Source: Roseovarius aestuarii (GTDB lineage: Bacteria; Pseudomonadota; Alphaproteobacteria; Rhodobacterales; Rhodobacteraceae). From it: 64,000 nt of DNA. Position numbers and translations under genes: made by a program. Position 1 is the stretch's first letter. Every line of letters begins with the position of its first letter. Below, piece by piece: positions 63,181-64,000 of the stretch. The stretch covers positions 62,001 through 126,000 of the forward strand of contig NZ_JAIMIB010000006.1 in NCBI RefSeq assembly GCF_019966515.1, written 5' to 3'. The notes under the pieces are model-generated. The model had not been told where the DNA came from, ran no database searches, and was given only the letters and a program-made list of their open reading frames with translations.

Positions 63181-63259
63181 GACACCCGTCGCATATGCGG
63201 GTCTTCATATGCACCTCCCTGTTGGACTGACCCCGGCACCGTCCGGGGTCTTTTTTTTT
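63181..63259 (+). ncRNA. Candidate FNR-controlled small RNA, about 79 nt
   Basis: Between the predicted start and the terminator no credible reading frame exists. The sequence folds into a 5' hairpin, ACCCG (63184-63188) with CGGGT (63198-63202) around a GCATATGC core. A single-stranded segment with CACCTCCCTGTTGG (63211-63224) follows, then the terminator hairpin. An exposed CCUCCC resembles the anti-Shine-Dalgarno loops of alphaproteobacterial regulatory RNAs. CATATGC occurs twice (63192-63198 and 63206-63212). Start and expression are predictions. Confidence 0.6.
63229..63259 (+). terminator. Strong intrinsic terminator
   Basis: GACCCCGG (63229-63236) and CCGGGGTC (63243-63250) form a perfect eight-base-pair stem with a six-base loop, followed directly by nine T residues. 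It can end the candidate sRNA and any cenR read-through. Confidence 0.93.
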
Positions 63260-63327
63260 GGTATTCAGGTCGTAAACCTTCAAAGAACTGAAAAGGTGAC
63301 AGGGCAGGCGTCTTGTGCTCTGATGCA

Positions 63328-63341
63328 GTCAAGATCTTGAC
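63328..63341. promoter_or_regulatory. Perfect 14-base palindrome before the zinc-finger gene
   Basis: GTCAAGATCTTGAC is a perfect palindrome ending 11 bases before the ATG at 63353 and reaching into its ribosome-site region. It is a good operator candidate: a dimeric repressor here would block expression of the small zinc-finger gene. It has the FNR half-site sequence in the opposite orientation, so it is not itself a standard FNR site. Confidence 0.5.
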
Positions 63342-63352
63342 GAGGCACGCCA

Positions 63353-63577
63353 ATGCAGAAGAAAACGCCTGACGGCAAACAGACACCACCGATCAAACGG
63401 CGGTGTCACCGCTGTCACGGTTCCGGCCGCGCGCCTTGTGAAATCTGCGGCGGAAAGGGCGAGGTGCCGCAGGGCAAGGATGCCTATGGCAATCAGAAAA
63501 CCGGGCGCTGTTCTGGTTGCTTTGGCAGTCGGACCAGACGATGTGCGACCTGCAATGGCGAAGGTTTTTTCCTGTAG
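63353..63577 (+). CDS. Stand-alone DnaJ-type zinc-finger protein
   Basis: The 74-residue protein is little more than four CxxCxGx(G/R) knuckles: CHRCHGSG, CEICGGKG, CSGCFGSR and CATCNGEG. This is the cysteine-rich domain of DnaJ (Hsp40), which binds two zinc ions, but with no J domain or C-terminal substrate domain. It may act as a small thiol or zinc chaperone; stand-alone domains of this kind exist in plants and bacteria. A GAGG ribosome site precedes the ATG. Confidence 0.85.
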   Translation: MQKKTPDGKQTPPIKRRCHRCHGSGRAPCEICGGKGEVPQGKDAYGNQKTGRCSGCFGSRTRRCATCNGEGFFL

Positions 63578-63600
63578 CGCCGCAGTACATCTTCCGAAGA

Positions 63601-63984
63601 TCAGAAAACCTGACCTGTCAGTTTCGCATAAAGCGCGCAAAGCCACAGTATGGCTGGAATGCACATCGTCAGCAGCACCGCCAATGACCCAAGATCCTTG
63701 GCCATCCGCGACAAGTCATGACGTTCAGGCCCGATACGATCCACAACCGCCTCGATCGCGCTATTCAGGACCTCGACGATCAGGACCAGCAATACCGAGG
63801 CTATCAGCACACCGGCCGCAATCGGCCGTTCGGTCAGCCAGAATGCAGCCGGTATTGAGACCAGCAAGACAATAACTTCCTGCCGAAAGGCTTCTTCTCC
63901 GCGCCAGATATCGCCGAACCCGGTCACCGAATTCCGGTACGCGGCGCGCAAACGCGCAACCCCCTTTAGTGGCTGGTTTCCCAA
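63601..63984 (-). CDS. dgkA: Diacylglycerol kinase (prokaryotic type)
   Basis: The 127-residue membrane enzyme phosphorylates diacylglycerol to phosphatidate, recycling lipid by-products. It has three membrane helices, the N-terminal RNSVTGFGDIWRGEEAFRQE and the signature VEVLNSAIEAVVDRIGPERHDLSRMAKDLGSLAV with catalytic Glu and Asn. The start is TTG with GGGAGG seven bases upstream. It is convergent with the zinc-finger gene, and the 16 bases beyond its start are the end of the window. Confidence 0.95.
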   Translation of the reverse strand: MGNQPLKGVARLRAAYRNSVTGFGDIWRGEEAFRQEVIVLLVSIPAAFWLTERPIAAGVLIASVLLVLIVEVLNSAIEAVVDRIGPERHDLSRMAKDLGSLAVLLTMCIPAILWLCALYAKLTGQVF

Positions 63985-64000
63985 AAATTCGCCTCCCGTC

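Overview
The window looks like a chromosomal segment of a GC-rich alphaproteobacterium, most likely a marine Rhodobacteraceae (Roseobacter-type) species. The evidence is the set and order of genes: prfA-prmC-DUF4167, lptF-lptG-lptD-surA-pdxA-rsmA, hflK-hflC-DUF2065-degP, a CenR-type response regulator, DUF2794, DUF3576 and DUF1499 proteins, and a methylamine/betaine-related block. No tRNA, rRNA, CRISPR array, insertion sequence, phage gene or replication origin was recognised. This is based on reading by eye, without database searches.

Layout. 1-3454: start of an amino-acid symporter, an Lrp/AsnC regulator, the AzlCD branched-chain amino-acid exporter, a NYN-domain protein and a YghU-type glutathione transferase. 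3725-9009: a repetitive secreted protein, glutathione-dependent formaldehyde dehydrogenase, an I78 inhibitor lipoprotein, and a segment that looks accessory (membrane fusion protein, small membrane partner, membrane-anchored EEP-fold protein with substituted catalytic positions). 9414-16530: rpiB, mazG, an M20 amidohydrolase followed by an agmatinase with a zinc-finger-like tail, DUF1499, prfA-prmC and DUF4167. 16585-24052: the overlapping minus-strand cluster lptF-lptG-lptD-surA-pdxA-rsmA for outer-membrane biogenesis plus PLP synthesis and 16S rRNA dimethylation. 24168-32953: pepA-holC, small proteins, a four-gene translationally coupled chain (M17 peptidase, NlpC/P60, ureohydrolase, methyltransferase), an HPt-like protein and a beta-carbonic anhydrase. 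32987-42240: DUF3576 lipoprotein, YggS, a Kv-type channel, dapB, murJ, an SLC13 permease, YebC, a LysE exporter and an ECF sigma factor with a small membrane protein.

42425-48288 is the most distinctive block: a glycine-betaine-type periplasmic binding protein, TorR, a TorS-type hybrid kinase and TorT, with no TMAO reductase genes (torCAD) in view. Three direct repeats resembling the E. coli TorR box lie between the binding-protein gene and torR. 48525-54673 is the probable operon rpiA-gor-hflK-hflC-DUF2065-degP. 54882-61002 holds a dimethylglycine-dehydrogenase-like enzyme with a GlxA-type regulator, divergent from a non-pyrrolysine MttB-family methyltransferase, with a convergent LysR regulator. 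With the Tor block it suggests sensing and catabolism of methylated amines, although the substrates are inferred.

61177-63984 has ribA, cenR, a candidate small RNA, a stand-alone DnaJ-type zinc-finger protein and dgkA. The candidate sRNA (about 63181-63259) sits behind a perfect FNR-type site and a TAGGAT -10 element, carries an exposed CCUCCC, and ends in a strong intrinsic terminator. The sRNA and the Tor/binding-protein unit are the two best candidates for undescribed biology here.
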